This document shows, piece by piece, positions 12,127 through 24,096 of a stretch of DNA of 64,000 bases (its first letter is position 1; every line of letters begins with the position of its first letter). The notes beneath the pieces are model-generated. The model saw only the letters and a program-made list of their open reading frames with translations, was not told the origin of the DNA and did not search any database. The DNA comes from Trichinella spiralis (taxonomy: Eukaryota > Nematoda > Enoplea > Trichinellida > Trichinellidae), in contig CM012954.1 in the NCBI GenBank assembly GCA_000181795.3, positions 16,964,158 to 17,028,157 on the forward strand. Reading direction: 5' to 3'. Both the position numbers and the translations under genes were made by a program.

Positions 12127-13828
12127 ATGTATAATGCAAAACGAGAAAATATTGTTTCAACAATGAATGGTCCTGAAAATCGACTTTATCCCCTCGGTCA
12201 GTCAGCACCTTCTGCCGCGGAAAGAAGCTATTATTCATTTGATACAAAAGTTTGTTCAATAATAATAATAATAATTCATTACATACATTCATAGATGATG
12301 ATATTCACTTTAGAGGCCAAAGCTGGGTTCCTGCATTTGGATCTCAATTGTTCTTTTCATTCTCTTTATTCTCATTTTGATAATTTGTTTGATCGTTTTC
12401 TTCACCTTAAAGCCTGCCTACGGAACGCAAGTTTCGAACAGTCAAGTGAGTTTTACTTTTGATCTTTAAAAAATGAAATAATTTCAATTAAAATCTTTTC
12501 AAAAAAATATTAATTTATCTTTCTTCTTTTTGCATTTCTATGCAAACAGCAGTTAACTATTTCAAAACATTACAACAACAGCCTTCGTTTTGCAATCAAT
12601 AACAATTAAATTGATCGTATGACAAATTCAAATGATAAACTTTGATCATTCTTATTTACACTAATTTCAAACAGTTTGATTAGAGTGTGTGGAAAAAAGC
12701 ATATCAACTAGTAGGATAGTTTCCAATAAAACCCCCTACTACTAATAAATTGTTTTGATAGTTTCGCTGAAATACAGAAATCTATTTATTTTTCATGCAT
12801 AACAATTATACATATAATGTATGTGCATTGTAAAAGAAAATACATCAATGTATGTAGAAGATTGAAATGAAAATTAATGTAAACTTTTCAACGATTGTTT
12901 TCCTTAATCTATTCAGAATGGACCCCACTTGTTGGTGTACAATCAGCCCAAATTGAGCACACATCGTGATCTGCTTGTTGCCGATGATCTGTTGGAGTTG
13001 TTGCAAAAAAACACAGGACATCTTTGCTTGCTCGACACTGCCTATTTTGGTTCCAATTACCAGCAACTGTACTTTGAGGAACATTTGAAAAATAGCCGAC
13101 ACTTCGACATCCGTAAAGCGTTGGAAAAGACACCAGACGGTGGTGAACAGTTAGTACATCCGCTGAAATTTCAAGCCTATGCTCGCTCGCTCGGTTTGCA
13201 AAAAGACTGCCATGTCATACTGTACGATCACGGTGAAACCGAAGATTCAATCCTGAGCGCCACTTTCGCCTGGTGGCTGTTCAAAGTGTACAGTTTCGAA
13301 CGCGTGTCGGTTTTGAACGGCGGACTGGCTGCTTGGCAACGTCTGGCGCAACGGAATGCGAATTTACAACTGGCAGCCGTGGAACGTGGTCAACCGGCGC
13401 CGGTAGTTGAGGGCAATTTCATCGCCGGCTGGAATGCGTTTTGGCTTTCCAATTATGCAGACACGTTGGAAGCTTTGAGAAAAAATCGAACCGTATTCGT
13501 CGACGCCCGCCCAACTGGTCACTTCACTGGTCAAGATCGTGACCAATTGGCCGCCAAGGCGGGTCACATTCGGGGCGCAATCAACATTCCCACTGAAACA
13601 CTGCTGACTAAGCAGGGTGCATTCAAGCAGCTGCCAGAATTGAAACAAGAAATGAAAAATAAACGCATCTCAGGCAATCGCCCAATAATCGTCTATGCCA
13701 ACGACGCGTTGCAAGCGTCCGCACTGTATTTCTGTACGGTTCAGGCAGGTTACAGTGCAAAATTGTTCGATGGAGGCTGGACTGAATTCAGCGCCAAAGC
13801 TCCGAACTATTTAATCGATCTGTATTAA
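12127..13828 (+). CDS. Membrane-anchored two-domain rhodanese-like protein, catalytic Cys missing
   Basis: Thiosulfate/mercaptopyruvate sulfurtransferase family. Three exons close in phase: 12127-12249, 12314-12445 and 12917-13828, giving 388 residues. Exon 3 holds both rhodanese domains: the N-terminal one with LLDTAYFGSNYQQ and the segment HVILYDHGETEDS, the C-terminal one with VDARPTG and KAGHIRGAINIPTE. Active family members have a CRKGVTA-type loop near the end; here the position reads VYANDALQASA, with no cysteine, so persulfide chemistry is unlikely. Exon 2 encodes about 22 hydrophobic residues (WISIVLFILFILILIICLIV) after a polar 45-residue N-terminus, which predicts a single-pass membrane protein with the rhodanese part on the far side. 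The domains are certain; the N-terminal exons are inferred from splice sites and phase. Confidence 0.8.
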
Positions 13829-14493
13829 TCATTTCATGACGATTAAAAAAACTGTCAAAGCAAACTGTAGAATACCCCAAAAAACACTCGCTGCACTTCT
13901 TTTGCTTCTACATCTACATGCACACTAGGCCCAAAAGTTTCAAATCAACAAGATGTGCCAATAAAGTTTCGAAGCACCTCAAACTGCTCCTTTAACACAG
14001 ATATCCATCATTTTTTATTAATTACTTGTCACAATTTTCTGCTATTGTGTGCGATGAGAAGGTTCAAAATTCTTCCACAGGCAAAATAAAAAAAAGAACG
14101 TTAAGAAATTTCTTAACATAAAAATACATTAAAAAATATATAATATTTGCACATCAAATAGGAAAGAAAAGTACAGGTTGGATATTTATTAATTTACTTA
14201 CTGCAGATTATTTATCTCGTATGATTGATAACTTAATAAGCAATGACAACATGAACGCTTTGATTTTTCATTTCATAATTTTTCAACAGTTACTCAGTGA
14301 AATGCAAACAAAATTTTGACAGAACAAAATTTTAAAGTACACTATTTGCTACGTAATTCTCAATTCAGTCGTTATTAAAAATTACATATGAATTAGTGGG
14401 GACAATCCAATTCTAAACCTTATACACACGGATGAAAAAAAAATACATATAAATTATAAATAAATAAAATCGTGTACTTGAGAAAATACATTG
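13829..14493. other. Convergent 3' intergenic region
   Basis: This lies between the stop of the rhodanese gene (+) and the stop of ARMT1 (-). It contains an AATAAA at about 13961, a plausible poly(A) signal for the plus-strand gene. No gene seen. Confidence 0.6.
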
Positions 14494-16273
14494 TCACGAA
14501 GCAGTGTCATAAAACTGAATAATACCATATTCACCAGATATCATCCAATGTGGATCGGTCGCTGTCAACTGCTCACTTTGTCCCGGTTTCAAACCAGCTA
14601 CAGTATCTGCTTTAACAGTTCGAAGGGCAAGAATGGGACAAGGTTTGAATCCGATTAAAGCTTGCTCAAACGGCGTCGTTGGTGGCCAATTCAAATCACC
14701 AACCAACTTACGGTAGTTCAAGTCGCCTTTAAAAATAAGCAAGTTTGATTTTTCAAGTTCTTCGTACAAATCCGGTGCGATACGCCGCATTTCATAATAT
14801 GCATAGGGTGATGTCCAGAAGGTATGCTTGGTCAACACAAATGTTCCATTCTTCAAAAAAGTGGACCATCTCGAACTTAGCAGCTTTACGTTACCATCTT
14901 GCTGATTGCTAAAAAGAGTACGTAAAACAAGGTGAAATTTGTGCAGCGTTTACAATTTGTCAGCGCAAATACTTCAAATTATTCAATGTCAATAAAAAGT
15001 CCTCTTCAGTTGTATCGGAGACAAAAAATGGGAATGGTTTTGCATGAAAGCGAACCTTAGATGCCAATTTCAGCTGAAGCAAAGTGTCGGCAAGACACAG
15101 ATCAGCGAAAAGTTCCAAGCCAACATTATCCAATATTATGTCGACGGTGCTATTCGGTTTCGTGGATGATCGTTGCAAATAGGAAAACAAAGCGGGCATA
15201 TTGTTGATCAGAATGAATTTTTCAAGTTTTTTTAAAAAAAGCATATCCAAAGCTTTAGCTTCATGCACCGCTTCTCCACAAGACAAAGACAAGTCGCATT
15301 TGTTTCCCCAAAGAGCAAACTAAAAGCAAACAAAACCTGGTAGAATGACAACGTCATCAGAAATTAACATAAAAGACAAACCTGAACAATGTCTTCGATG
15401 TGCGGTCGTGCTTGTTCCAACGAAGCGCAGTTACAAAACGACAGCATCGTTTCGTTGAACATTTTGGCTAGCGATTCAATCGTTGCATAGGTGGACAACC
15501 AGCTTTGTTCTTTTTGTTTCGCAAACGGATCCCGATCTTTGATTGGCAAACTGTAAAATACTTGAACTCGGTAATTTTTTTCCACTCATCGCTGTATATG
15601 AATGCACTAAATGACAAACTTTGTGTTAATAATTTCCCATATTTTTCGATAAAAATAACATTCGCACAGAAGCCATGGAGCAGTAAACCACGTGGGATCC
15701 AAATTATACTGAAAAAAATTTAAATATCAACAATAAACTGAAGTTAAATTTACGTGAATCACCGTTTTTCACTAACCTTGCCACGGTACTCTGATAAACT
15801 GTTATTCCACATCAATGCATCATTCAGATTGTCTTCAATATTTGCCAATGCCTTGTCTGTAGACAGCTTATAGCGCAACTCTGACAAATGACCAATCGCT
15901 TGACGTACGCAGTCGATACTCCCTTCCTTCAATATATTTATTTATTTAAAAAAATGTAAAGTTCTCCTAAATATTCTGGGTCATAATTAAATAGCCTATC
16001 CATTTATAAAACGTAAATATTGGTTAAAATAACTTTACTAAAAAATACAAATGCATGCAACGTACCTGCGGATTATCAGTACTAGCGAACTGACATCGCG
16101 AACAATGCAAAGTATCAATCACTTTTGTCAAAATTACTGGAAGTCGATCTTTGATGGTTGTGTAAGCAAATGAACTGAATACACAAGACAATTACATTGC
16201 AATAACTATAACAATTCATCAAAAATTACTTTCTGTACTTAGCCGACAAAGCATTTGGCAAAGCTGCGCTCAT
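14494..16273 (-). CDS. ARMT1: ARMT1 / DUF89 damage-control phosphatase
   Basis: DUF89 subfamily III proteins are metal-dependent phosphatases acting on damaged phosphometabolites; the human member was also reported as a protein-glutamate methyltransferase linked to PCNA. Seven exons close in phase: 16273-16230, 16174-16066, 15926-15777, 15708-15620, 15550-15382, 15319-14973 and 14908-14494. They give 440 residues, essentially the human length. Visible family motifs are FAYTTIKDRLPVILTKVIDT near the start, APWLLCECYFYRKI, LWGNKCDLSLS, the metal-binding DIILDNVGLELFADLCLAD, KGDLNYRKLVGDLNW and the closing RTVKADTVAGLKPGQ. All catalytic motifs look intact. The gene is divergent from MPG. Confidence 0.93.
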
Positions 16274-17472
16274 TTTATCCAATCACTTACAACGTCAACA
16301 ATATATAAATTCCCTATCCATAAAAAGATTACCAAATAGCAGAAACTGGCTAGATGAAAATCACTATAAAAAATACAGTCATAAATATTTAAAAGTAATT
16401 TAAATTTAACGTAAATTTTTAAATGTGAATTTATCGGTATAAATAAGAAACACAACTGAACCAGAAAACAACATTTAAACTGGACAAAGCTGAGTGTGAA
16501 TAAAGAAAGTACAAATTGTAAAAATAAAATATGAAGTTTTTAACCTGAATAAATAAATAAAGAAATTAAATAAATAACAATAAAAAATATCAGTTATCAT
16601 GACACAGCATAAAATTTATCAATAAAAACTATCTGAAAGGTGAAGTCTAAAAAACGACGCATTATGAAGCATTAAAATGAAATGCAGGTACAAATGTGAA
16701 TTAATTAGTTAGTAAAAAAATTTTGCCTTGTAAATTCTCTGTCAAATTATTAGATGTTTACGCGTAACTCAAACGTTTGCATATTTTCAAATTTATTTAA
16801 TTTAAATTTAACGCATGTAATTTATGTGCAAACGTTGGGCAGGCAGTTCTGTTGTCCATTAAAACTCGCTTTCGATAATGATGCTCAGATTTCGTTTCCT
16901 GACTGCGCTCTCTTCAGCTGAATAGTTTCACTTGGTGTTCGCTTGTTTCTACTCGGACAGGAGTATGGAAATTTCTCCTCTTTATACAGATCACCGCCAG
17001 AGCAACTGTTTTATGAGTCGGTTAAATAGTATTTGTATGAAAATTTATTCAAAAAACACTATTTTATACAAACAGATAATATACAGCAATGAAGAAATTA
17101 TCACACACAATCGCCAAGATGATGACACGTAAGCAGAAACAAACGCAATACTACTACTAAATATAACACAGATGCTGCTGCAGTTTGAAGCCCTTTTTGA
17201 TATACAGATACACATATATGGCAAAAATATTTTAAAAGTTCAATCAGGAATGGAAATCATTCAACTGTAACATTGTTGACGAATGATGCATTTTATACGC
17301 TAGAAATTTCACAAAAACTTCAAGCATCTCTTTGCTGTATTTTTATCAATTTCGATATTATGCCTGAACGTTTTATACTGTAATAAAAAGCGCTCATTAA
17401 CAATTATTTTACCTTTCTGTACACAGTGTTTAATTTGTCACGAATTTGCCTTTTGATGATTAATTCCGAAAA
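16274..17472. other. Divergent promoter region, ARMT1/MPG
   Basis: About 1.2 kb between two 5' ends. 16835-16985 is less AT-rich than its flanks and is the best candidate for a shared promoter or 5' UTR. Short open frames here look random. No gene is supported. Confidence 0.5.
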
Positions 17473-18129
17473 ATGAATCGCTTAGGTGTTGACTTCTTCG
17501 ATCGACCATGTGAAACAGTAGCAAAATCACTACTGGGTAAACTACTTGTGAGAGAGATGAAACTGGGAAATGACAAGGAAATTTTTGCTGGCAAGATTGT
17601 CGAAGTTGAAGCTTATCTCGGTGTTGAAGACAAAGCAGCACATTCATACCAAGGTCGTCGAACTGATCGCAACGAGGCGATGTTCATGGAACCCGGCACT
17701 GCTTACGTATACAATATATATGGCATGTATCAGTGTGTGAACATTTCCACCGGTGGTGAAGGAGCGGCAGTACTTCTTCGAGCTGCTTGCCCGTTGCTTA
17801 ACGTTGAAGCCATTCAAAAACTTCGACTGAACAGTAGCAGAAAGCGTAGCTCAAATGCATCGATTAAAATGATAGACTTGTGCAATGGTCCAAGCAAGCT
17901 TTGTCAGGCATTCGGCATAACGAAGCAAAAATTTAACAAAGTAAATTTGTGCAAATCAAATGAACTGTATTTTGCGGAAAGTATCACTCCAGATGAATCG
18001 TTCGAAATTCTCAGCTCACCTAGAATCGGTATTGATTATGCTGAAGAATGGTCGCAGAAACCTTTAAGGTTTTATGTGAAAGAGAGTCCGTTTGTCAGTC
18101 GTGTTAAAAAATTTAAAGTTTCTCATTGA
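17473..18129 (+). CDS. MPG: DNA-3-methyladenine glycosylase (AAG/MPG family)
   Basis: Monofunctional base-excision-repair enzyme that removes alkylated purines such as 3-methyladenine and hypoxanthine. The single open frame (218 codons) starts with an ATG followed by the family N-terminus LGVDFFDRPCETVAKSLLGK. Conserved catalytic and base-flipping elements are present: GKIVEVEAYLG with the catalytic Glu, AAHS, MFMEPGTAYVYNIYGMYQC with the intercalating and stacking tyrosines, NGPSKLCQAF and the C-terminal KPLRFYVKESPFVS. The long disordered N-terminus of mammalian MPG is absent. It has no intron, unlike most neighbours. The sequence looks animal-like rather than freshly bacterial. Confidence 0.93.
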   Translation: MNRLGVDFFDRPCETVAKSLLGKLLVREMKLGNDKEIFAGKIVEVEAYLGVEDKAAHSYQGRRTDRNEAMFMEPGTAYVYNIYGMYQCVNISTGGEGAAVLLRAACPLLNVEAIQKLRLNSSRKRSSNASIKMIDLCNGPSKLCQAFGITKQKFNKVNLCKSNELYFAESITPDESFEILSSPRIGIDYAEEWSQKPLRFYVKESPFVSRVKKFKVSH

Positions 18130-18993
18130 TGCAACAGTTTCTTTTTATTATGTTATTGAAATTTGCATTTTTAAACCATAACACTGCAATTCACTTTGTT
18201 CAACGTTTGCACAAGGTGAAACTTTTGCAAAGCTATATTTTTGTTCCACGTTCTTTGGAAATTATCTCAACGAACATTGTTCATTATAATTTGTGTGCAA
18301 CCAAAATCAACTATCCTGGATTGTATTTTGAATTTTTACCAAAATAAATGTTTGCTGTGTGTAAATTAAGTATGTTTAAATTTCTCAAATTGTAACACCA
18401 AACAACCCGCCAATTATAAATAAGAAAAGAATTGCAGCTTCTCTTCTAAATTACCAAATAAAGTGAAAAAAAGTGACGCGAAAATATATTGACATGCATT
18501 GCTTGTTGATAACATGCCCGTATGTAAAACATCTTGAAGCTACAAAATTGGATTTACTACACTAAGGCAATAAGATACGCCTACCATACTGTAAAAACTT
18601 AATGAAAATCACGTTGTCATACTTATACGGTAGTAGCTTGAAAAAATATTTTTCCAACAAAAAAGTTTTTGAGCATAGATTTTTTTGAACAAAATTCGAC
18701 GTAATAAAAAAAATAATTAAATGCTCATCAAACGTTTTGAAACAATACTAATCGCCGGTGCATTATTTTTAAGAATCGCTTTTAATTTCAATATTAAAAT
18801 ATAGAAAATAAAAAATTTCATGCATTAAACAATGAAGTGATCATCAAGGAAAAGTAAACGGCAAAAAACCATTACCTTTTATAAGATCTATATTAATCAA
18901 ATTGAAACGTTGAATTATAACGCTAAACCAACGATAAATACATCGAATAAGCGGTGAATTTCAGAATGACAAAGTGAACCTGGCTCTTCAGCT
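18130..18993. other. Convergent 3' region, MPG/VPS11
   Basis: An AATAAA at about 18344 suits MPG and another at about 18459 is possible. The rest is AT-rich sequence with no exon-like frame. Confidence 0.6.
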
Positions 18994-21900
18994 CTAATCA
19001 TCACTTTCACCTTCGAACGGATTCAACGACTGTACAGATTTTGAAGTATCCTGCTGATGAATTTCACAATTTTCCGCGTCGGCATCCTTGTCAGGAAACA
19101 ATGTCTTCCCAAAATATGAAGTTAAAGTTCCAATAACGTTATTTGTATTCAGAAGCTTAAAAAGAATTATTCTATGAATCGTGTATATAAGAAAATATTA
19201 AAAAAATAAAAAAACTCACTTCTTCTTTAAAACTGTGATTCAGTGCTTCTGATGATGTACTGCTGTCAGTTTTGCACTGATTTTGAAACCGCCTAAATAC
19301 AAATTTCGACCACACTATATATGCATATAATGAAAATGCATTGATTGCTTATTATTTCTCATTATTTCATCAATTCTGTTATTTCCATTTACTAATAAAT
19401 ATACCATATTTTCGCTGAAGTAAAACTTAAATCAAAACACATCAATAATGCTACTTTTTCTAAAGCTGAATGAAACAGCTTTCTGAAAAGCTAACAGAAT
19501 AAATAAAAAACTGAGATTTAAAATATCCCGAAGCTTACTTTTTATCTAGAAGGCATACTGGACATTCGGCTTCACTTTCAGCGTAATTTTCAAAGCAACT
19601 AGAAGAAGAAAACACACGTGGATTCCAGTAGATGGATTAGTAGAGATGCAAGAAAACAAAAAAAAGGAAAAAATCCAATTATTACTGCTGATGATAAGAA
19701 TGTTTGCAAAGAAAGTGAACTGTCGGCGTTTCAAGAATAATATCACAAGCGGTACATTTGGACATTTGAAAAATCTGGGGACTGTAATAAATTTTTGCAA
19801 ATTTAGACAATCTTATGAAAAATATAAAATGAAAAAAATGCAACCAACTTTTTCTGTATGTCGTCGATGATTGCTTCGGTGCGTTTTATTTCATTGCAAA
19901 GACGCAGCGAATCTTGTTCGTCCATTTCAATCGACTGGCTTTCCTTGTCCACCCAGTGGGACAAAAAATCCTGAAAAACACACCAAGCTAACAAACAACA
20001 AAACATGCAGACAGATGACCACCACAACTGCCCACTTTGACGCATGCAAATGTCAACGTTTTGCTTTTCGCCAGAGTTTGCACAGCAAGCATTGGATGAA
20101 CATCTCCGGTCAGTTCACTGCTGGTCAACAACTTTTTCACATATTCTTCAGAAATTGTCGGATCTTCGCTGAAATATTGCAACGCAAAACTCCACAACGT
20201 CCTATCACCACTTTTGCGATCACTGCAACAGAATGCAGAAATTATACAGCATGAGGGGGAAAAAGATAATAAAACCAATCATTTGACCCTCTGTTGGATT
20301 GCAAGGGAGGTATAACTTATATCTTTATGTCACATCAACCAGCTTTCAAAGGTAATGTACTGCTGCTGAAATCAACAAAAGGACGTTTTAAAAATGAGAT
20401 ACACAGTGAAGCTGTACAGACCTTCTTCAGTTTTCTGACAGTCAGAGATGAGCATCTAACGCCAACTCATCGACACTGCTAATTTCAACAGTACATACCT
20501 TTGAAGCCTGGTCAATGTGACATATGGATATAAGATATACTTCCATTGCAATCCAACAGAAGGTTTACATACAAATTTTTACAAACATTCAATTTACCCA
20601 TATTTCAGGCAAGCACTGATCACAGAGTCATAATCTTTCAAAAACATATGATGCTTCAACAGATGGGAATACATTTTCTGACGTTCAAGCAAGTACAATA
20701 TGCCTGGATGATATGCCCACTGGTAACAAAACCGAAGCGCTTCTAACAATGATTGGTTGTCAGACTGGTTGAAAAACAGAGAGAAAGAGAAAAAATGAAA
20801 TTGTTATAAATTTGATAAACAATGAATTTGCTTACAGAAATGTTTTTCAATAACTGGTCAATTTTTCGGGATATCTGCTCTTTAGCAGCATTATTTTCCG
20901 TGGTCGAAGAATATCGTCGCAAATAAGCATACAGTAACAAATTGTACAATTTCACGTCGACTTTATTGGCCTGTTCACAAATGGCAGAGTAACAATCGAC
21001 CAACCGAGTAAATACAGAATAAGAAAAAGAAGAGCAATGGAAAGTTATTACCATCAACGATTGTTCCAAAAATGCTTCCAAACGATCCGGATGAGCAATC
21101 AGACGAAGTACAACAGACTGAACCCAATTTTTTTCTGAACATCCACCTCGTTTTACTGGAACAATTTTTCAATGTTAAAAAATCAAATAAAATACAAAAG
21201 AAAAAGTACACACAATTTTCTCCAAGCAATGCCATCGTTTCTTCAGGAACGTTTTCCAACAACAATTTCGAATAGCGAGTGAAAAATTCAGCTATCTGCA
21301 AAATATGAAAATATCTGCTGAAATAAAATTTCAAAAAAAAAAACAAAAAATTTAAAAAGATAATATTCATGAAATTGCTTGCACACCACATCCGATTCCA
21401 ATGAAGAGATGTAATTGATTGCTTGTTTGAAATCTTTCAAATCGGACACGAGCAAGTCCAAGCAACGTTTCGGATAACCGTGACGCTTGGTCAAAAAAGC
21501 CGCCTGCCTGTAAAGACCAAACTTTCGAAACAGCTTCACCGCAGCTTCAACATCCAAGGGTGCAACGGTTTCTTTGTTCTAAAAAGAGAGAAAACAATTA
21601 TTACATTATTATTATTTTTTTTTCTATTTAAATTCAAAAATTCACCTGAATAAACGAGTTGATTTTGTCGATTGCATTCATCTTGATATAGCAGGATAGC
21701 AGTACATTGGAGTGGTCGACGGTGCCGAGTTTGGCATGGAAAACTGCTTCCAGATATTCGGCCAAATTTTCAATTCGATGCGCATCAAGAAGCTAAAATT
21801 TAAAACATAACCAAGCAAAACAAACGAAAAGCAACTGCTGTATCACTTCACCTTTCGAATCACGTAAGAAGTATCCAACGTGCCTATGGTTCTCATGTAC

Positions 21901-23772
21901 TGCTTGAGCGCGTTGGAATAATCTCGCTTTCTATTTTTCAACAATTCAACTACAAAGCACTGAAAACAATCTGTATCTAATCTCACTTGTAAAAATAGTC
22001 CCCGTAAAATTGATAAATATTCGACAGTTCCCTCTTGCTGACATTGTTTCTCTCTGATACTCTAAAAATGGAATCAACTGACAATATTTAAAATTTCTGA
22101 TACAAATTGTCACTGATTATATATATATATATATGTTGATTGATTCACTTGATTGCCAGGTCGAACAAATTTTTTCGAAACAAAATATCCAACTGCGATT
22201 CAATGCTCATTTCTTTCAAACGGAACAATTTTCCAGATTCCATACACAGTATGAATATGAAATTCCAAGCAATGAAAACTTCGCTGATATCCGGGAACGA
22301 TGCTTCATAAGCTGAAAACATCAATAAAATAAAATTTCAAAAAAAACAGATAACTAGATATAATTTCAATATTAACCTATGAAAGAGTTTTGCATATCGT
22401 AGACGGTCAACGTGACTTTGTCGTCGTTGATTTCATTACTGATTATATGCAACGAATAAGATTAATTAATAATTTTTGTCTGAAAATCTTTTCAATTTCC
22501 ATCATCAATTACTTGACAGAAAGTTCAGAAACGACGATCAAGTAAGGACCATGAGAGAGAAGAATTTTTTTGTTTCCACGAAAAATTTGACAACCACCTT
22601 TTTCTTCGGGCTGGTAAAAGTAGAAGCCCATGTTTCGAGCGACGACAAACTGATTTTTCAGCTCTTCCCCAGCAAGAGCCCAGCATCTACGCATATGCAA
22701 ACCTTCCATTTCTAAAACTGTCTACAAAGAGAGGAATATAATTATAATAATAATAACCATAAATAATTAACCACTGTTCACTTTTGTTATGTCTTTCTCT
22801 TTGAAGCTGATCGTAAATGAAAACGTAAATCTCGTAGTGACCACATAAAGAATCACTGCCTGTGAAGAATGATCGCACAATTCCATGCCAACTATAGAGC
22901 CTTCCGAAGCGCACGTCGAACCATCTCTGATAAGCTGACTTTTCGGCTGTCTTATTAAAAATTGAAAATTCATTCATGTAAATAATTATAAAATTTAAAT
23001 ATTTTCCAACAAACTTTTCCTTGCAAACATCGCCACGGTACAAAAGAATGCTAGAATCCTCGAAGCCGACGACCATCAGCTGACCCGAAGAATCCACCGC
23101 AACACTGGTAACCTTAGAAATGAAAAATAGAATTTTTAATTTTTTGAAAAAAAAAATAATTAAAAACAGCACTTTGACTGGCCGATTTCCAGGACTTGTC
23201 TTTGAACAACGCACGGCGAACGGTTTGCCCTGCTTGTCCAATTTGTCCAAAAGCCAAACTTTCAAATATGGATTCACACCGTTGTCATCTTCCTAAATTT
23301 GAAATAAATAATTATTAAAATTATCATAATTTATTTAAAAAAAAGAAAACAAACGCACGCACACCAATGGAAACAAGCGAATCGCTACTTCTTGGACAGT
23401 ACAACAATGACAAGTTAACTTTGTAAGCTTTGAAATAAGTGTCGTTGAAATCTTTGTCGTACATGTGCACACCACCGACCACTTCGCCAATAAAAACTCG
23501 ATTGCTTTTCCAAGCAACGCATGCAATGTTAAGATCCTGAATAGAAAATGAAAAAGAAAAAAAATGGAATTAATAAAATTAATAATATTTTCTTTCAAAT
23601 TTCACTTTAAATTCTGTGAACGATTCGTCAGCATTTTCAACATCTGCAATCAATTGTCGATCAAAAAACACCAAACGTCTCCAAGACTGAAATTATTGAA
23701 AAAAATAAAATAAAATAAGTAATATTCAAAAAATAAAAATAATTTCAATACTTGAAATAATGAACTGGCCAT
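18994..23772 (-). CDS. VPS11: VPS11, core subunit of HOPS/CORVET tethering complexes
   Basis: VPS11 tethers endosomes and lysosomes for fusion. 23 exons close in phase (912 residues; human 941): 23772-23752, 23686-23606, 23536-23363, 23292-23173, 23112-23015, 22950-22775, 22711-22513, 22438-22377, 22311-22149, 22061-21987, 21930-21852, 21792-21646, 21578-21387 (donor may be 3 bases earlier), 21295-21212, 21117-21052, 20970-20836, 20764-20598, 20222-20036, 19970-19849, 19781-19686, 19598-19539, 19292-19220 and 19155-18994. It opens with MASSLFQ-SWRRLVFFDRQL, followed by a beta-propeller part (VSIGEDDNGVNPYLKVWLLD), an alpha-solenoid (KQYMRTIGTLDTSYVIRK) and a C-terminal RING (KCTACD, LCKHSYHQHCFE, ECPVC). 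A MITE-like element sits in the 20223-20597 intron. Nothing suggests loss of function. Confidence 0.95.
20288..20563. mobile_element. MITE-like inverted-repeat element in a VPS11 intron
   Basis: About 276 bases with terminal inverted repeats of roughly 73-80 bases. The left end begins CCCTCTGTTGGATTGCAA and the right end, read in reverse complement, begins CCTTCTGTTGGATTGCAA; the match continues with a few mismatches and one-base gaps to GTACTG (about 20363 and 20490). The core of about 120 bases is unrelated between the halves and too small to code for a transposase. The host intron (375 bases) is several times longer than other VPS11 introns, which fits an insertion. Flanks TTTGA and TTTAC may be a decayed target duplication. 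Non-autonomous DNA transposon is the best reading. Confidence 0.75.
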
Positions 23773-24096
23773 GATGATGGTTGAACTTTCACGGTCAGAA
23801 TTGAAGTGTATGAAGAAAACAAAAATACCAGCTAACGCCTGCAACAATTCAGATGTAAATTAAAAAAAAAGAATATTTCACAATTATATTATAAACAAAT
23901 AAATCCACCGTATCAATGAATATTATCAGTCTGGAGAAAATGGTACAACTGAAAATGAGAAATAAGAAATTTATTTCGTTCAAAGCGAAAGGCACGACGA
24001 ATTAACTTCAAAAAAAGCGACCCAGTCGCTCGTGTTGTATTTAATAAGTTTAAGAAAAATACATATTTAAATTATTTTTTAAAAAAAAGAAGTGCT
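23773..24096. other. Short gap between VPS11 and STIMATE (same strand)
   Basis: 324 bases hold the VPS11 promoter and the STIMATE 3' end. A reversed poly(A)-type signal is possible near 24050. No gene is seen. Confidence 0.5.

Noticed and set aside
15551-15619. Two ultra-short introns (13 and 11 bases) in ARMT1
   Set aside because: Removing GTTTGTCATTTAG and GTATTTTACAG keeps frame, but one ordinary 69-base intron over the whole stretch also keeps frame and gives exactly the family spacing between YFYRKI and DPFAKQKEQ.
16874-16921. Mitochondrial-targeting leader (MMLRFRFLTALSSAE) for MPG
   Set aside because: The short frame stops at TAG with no splice donor before it, and MPG has a good ATG of its own at 17473.
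19646-21653. Several plus-strand frames of 60-130 codons across VPS11
   Set aside because: All lie opposite VPS11 exons or in its introns and show no coding support of their own.
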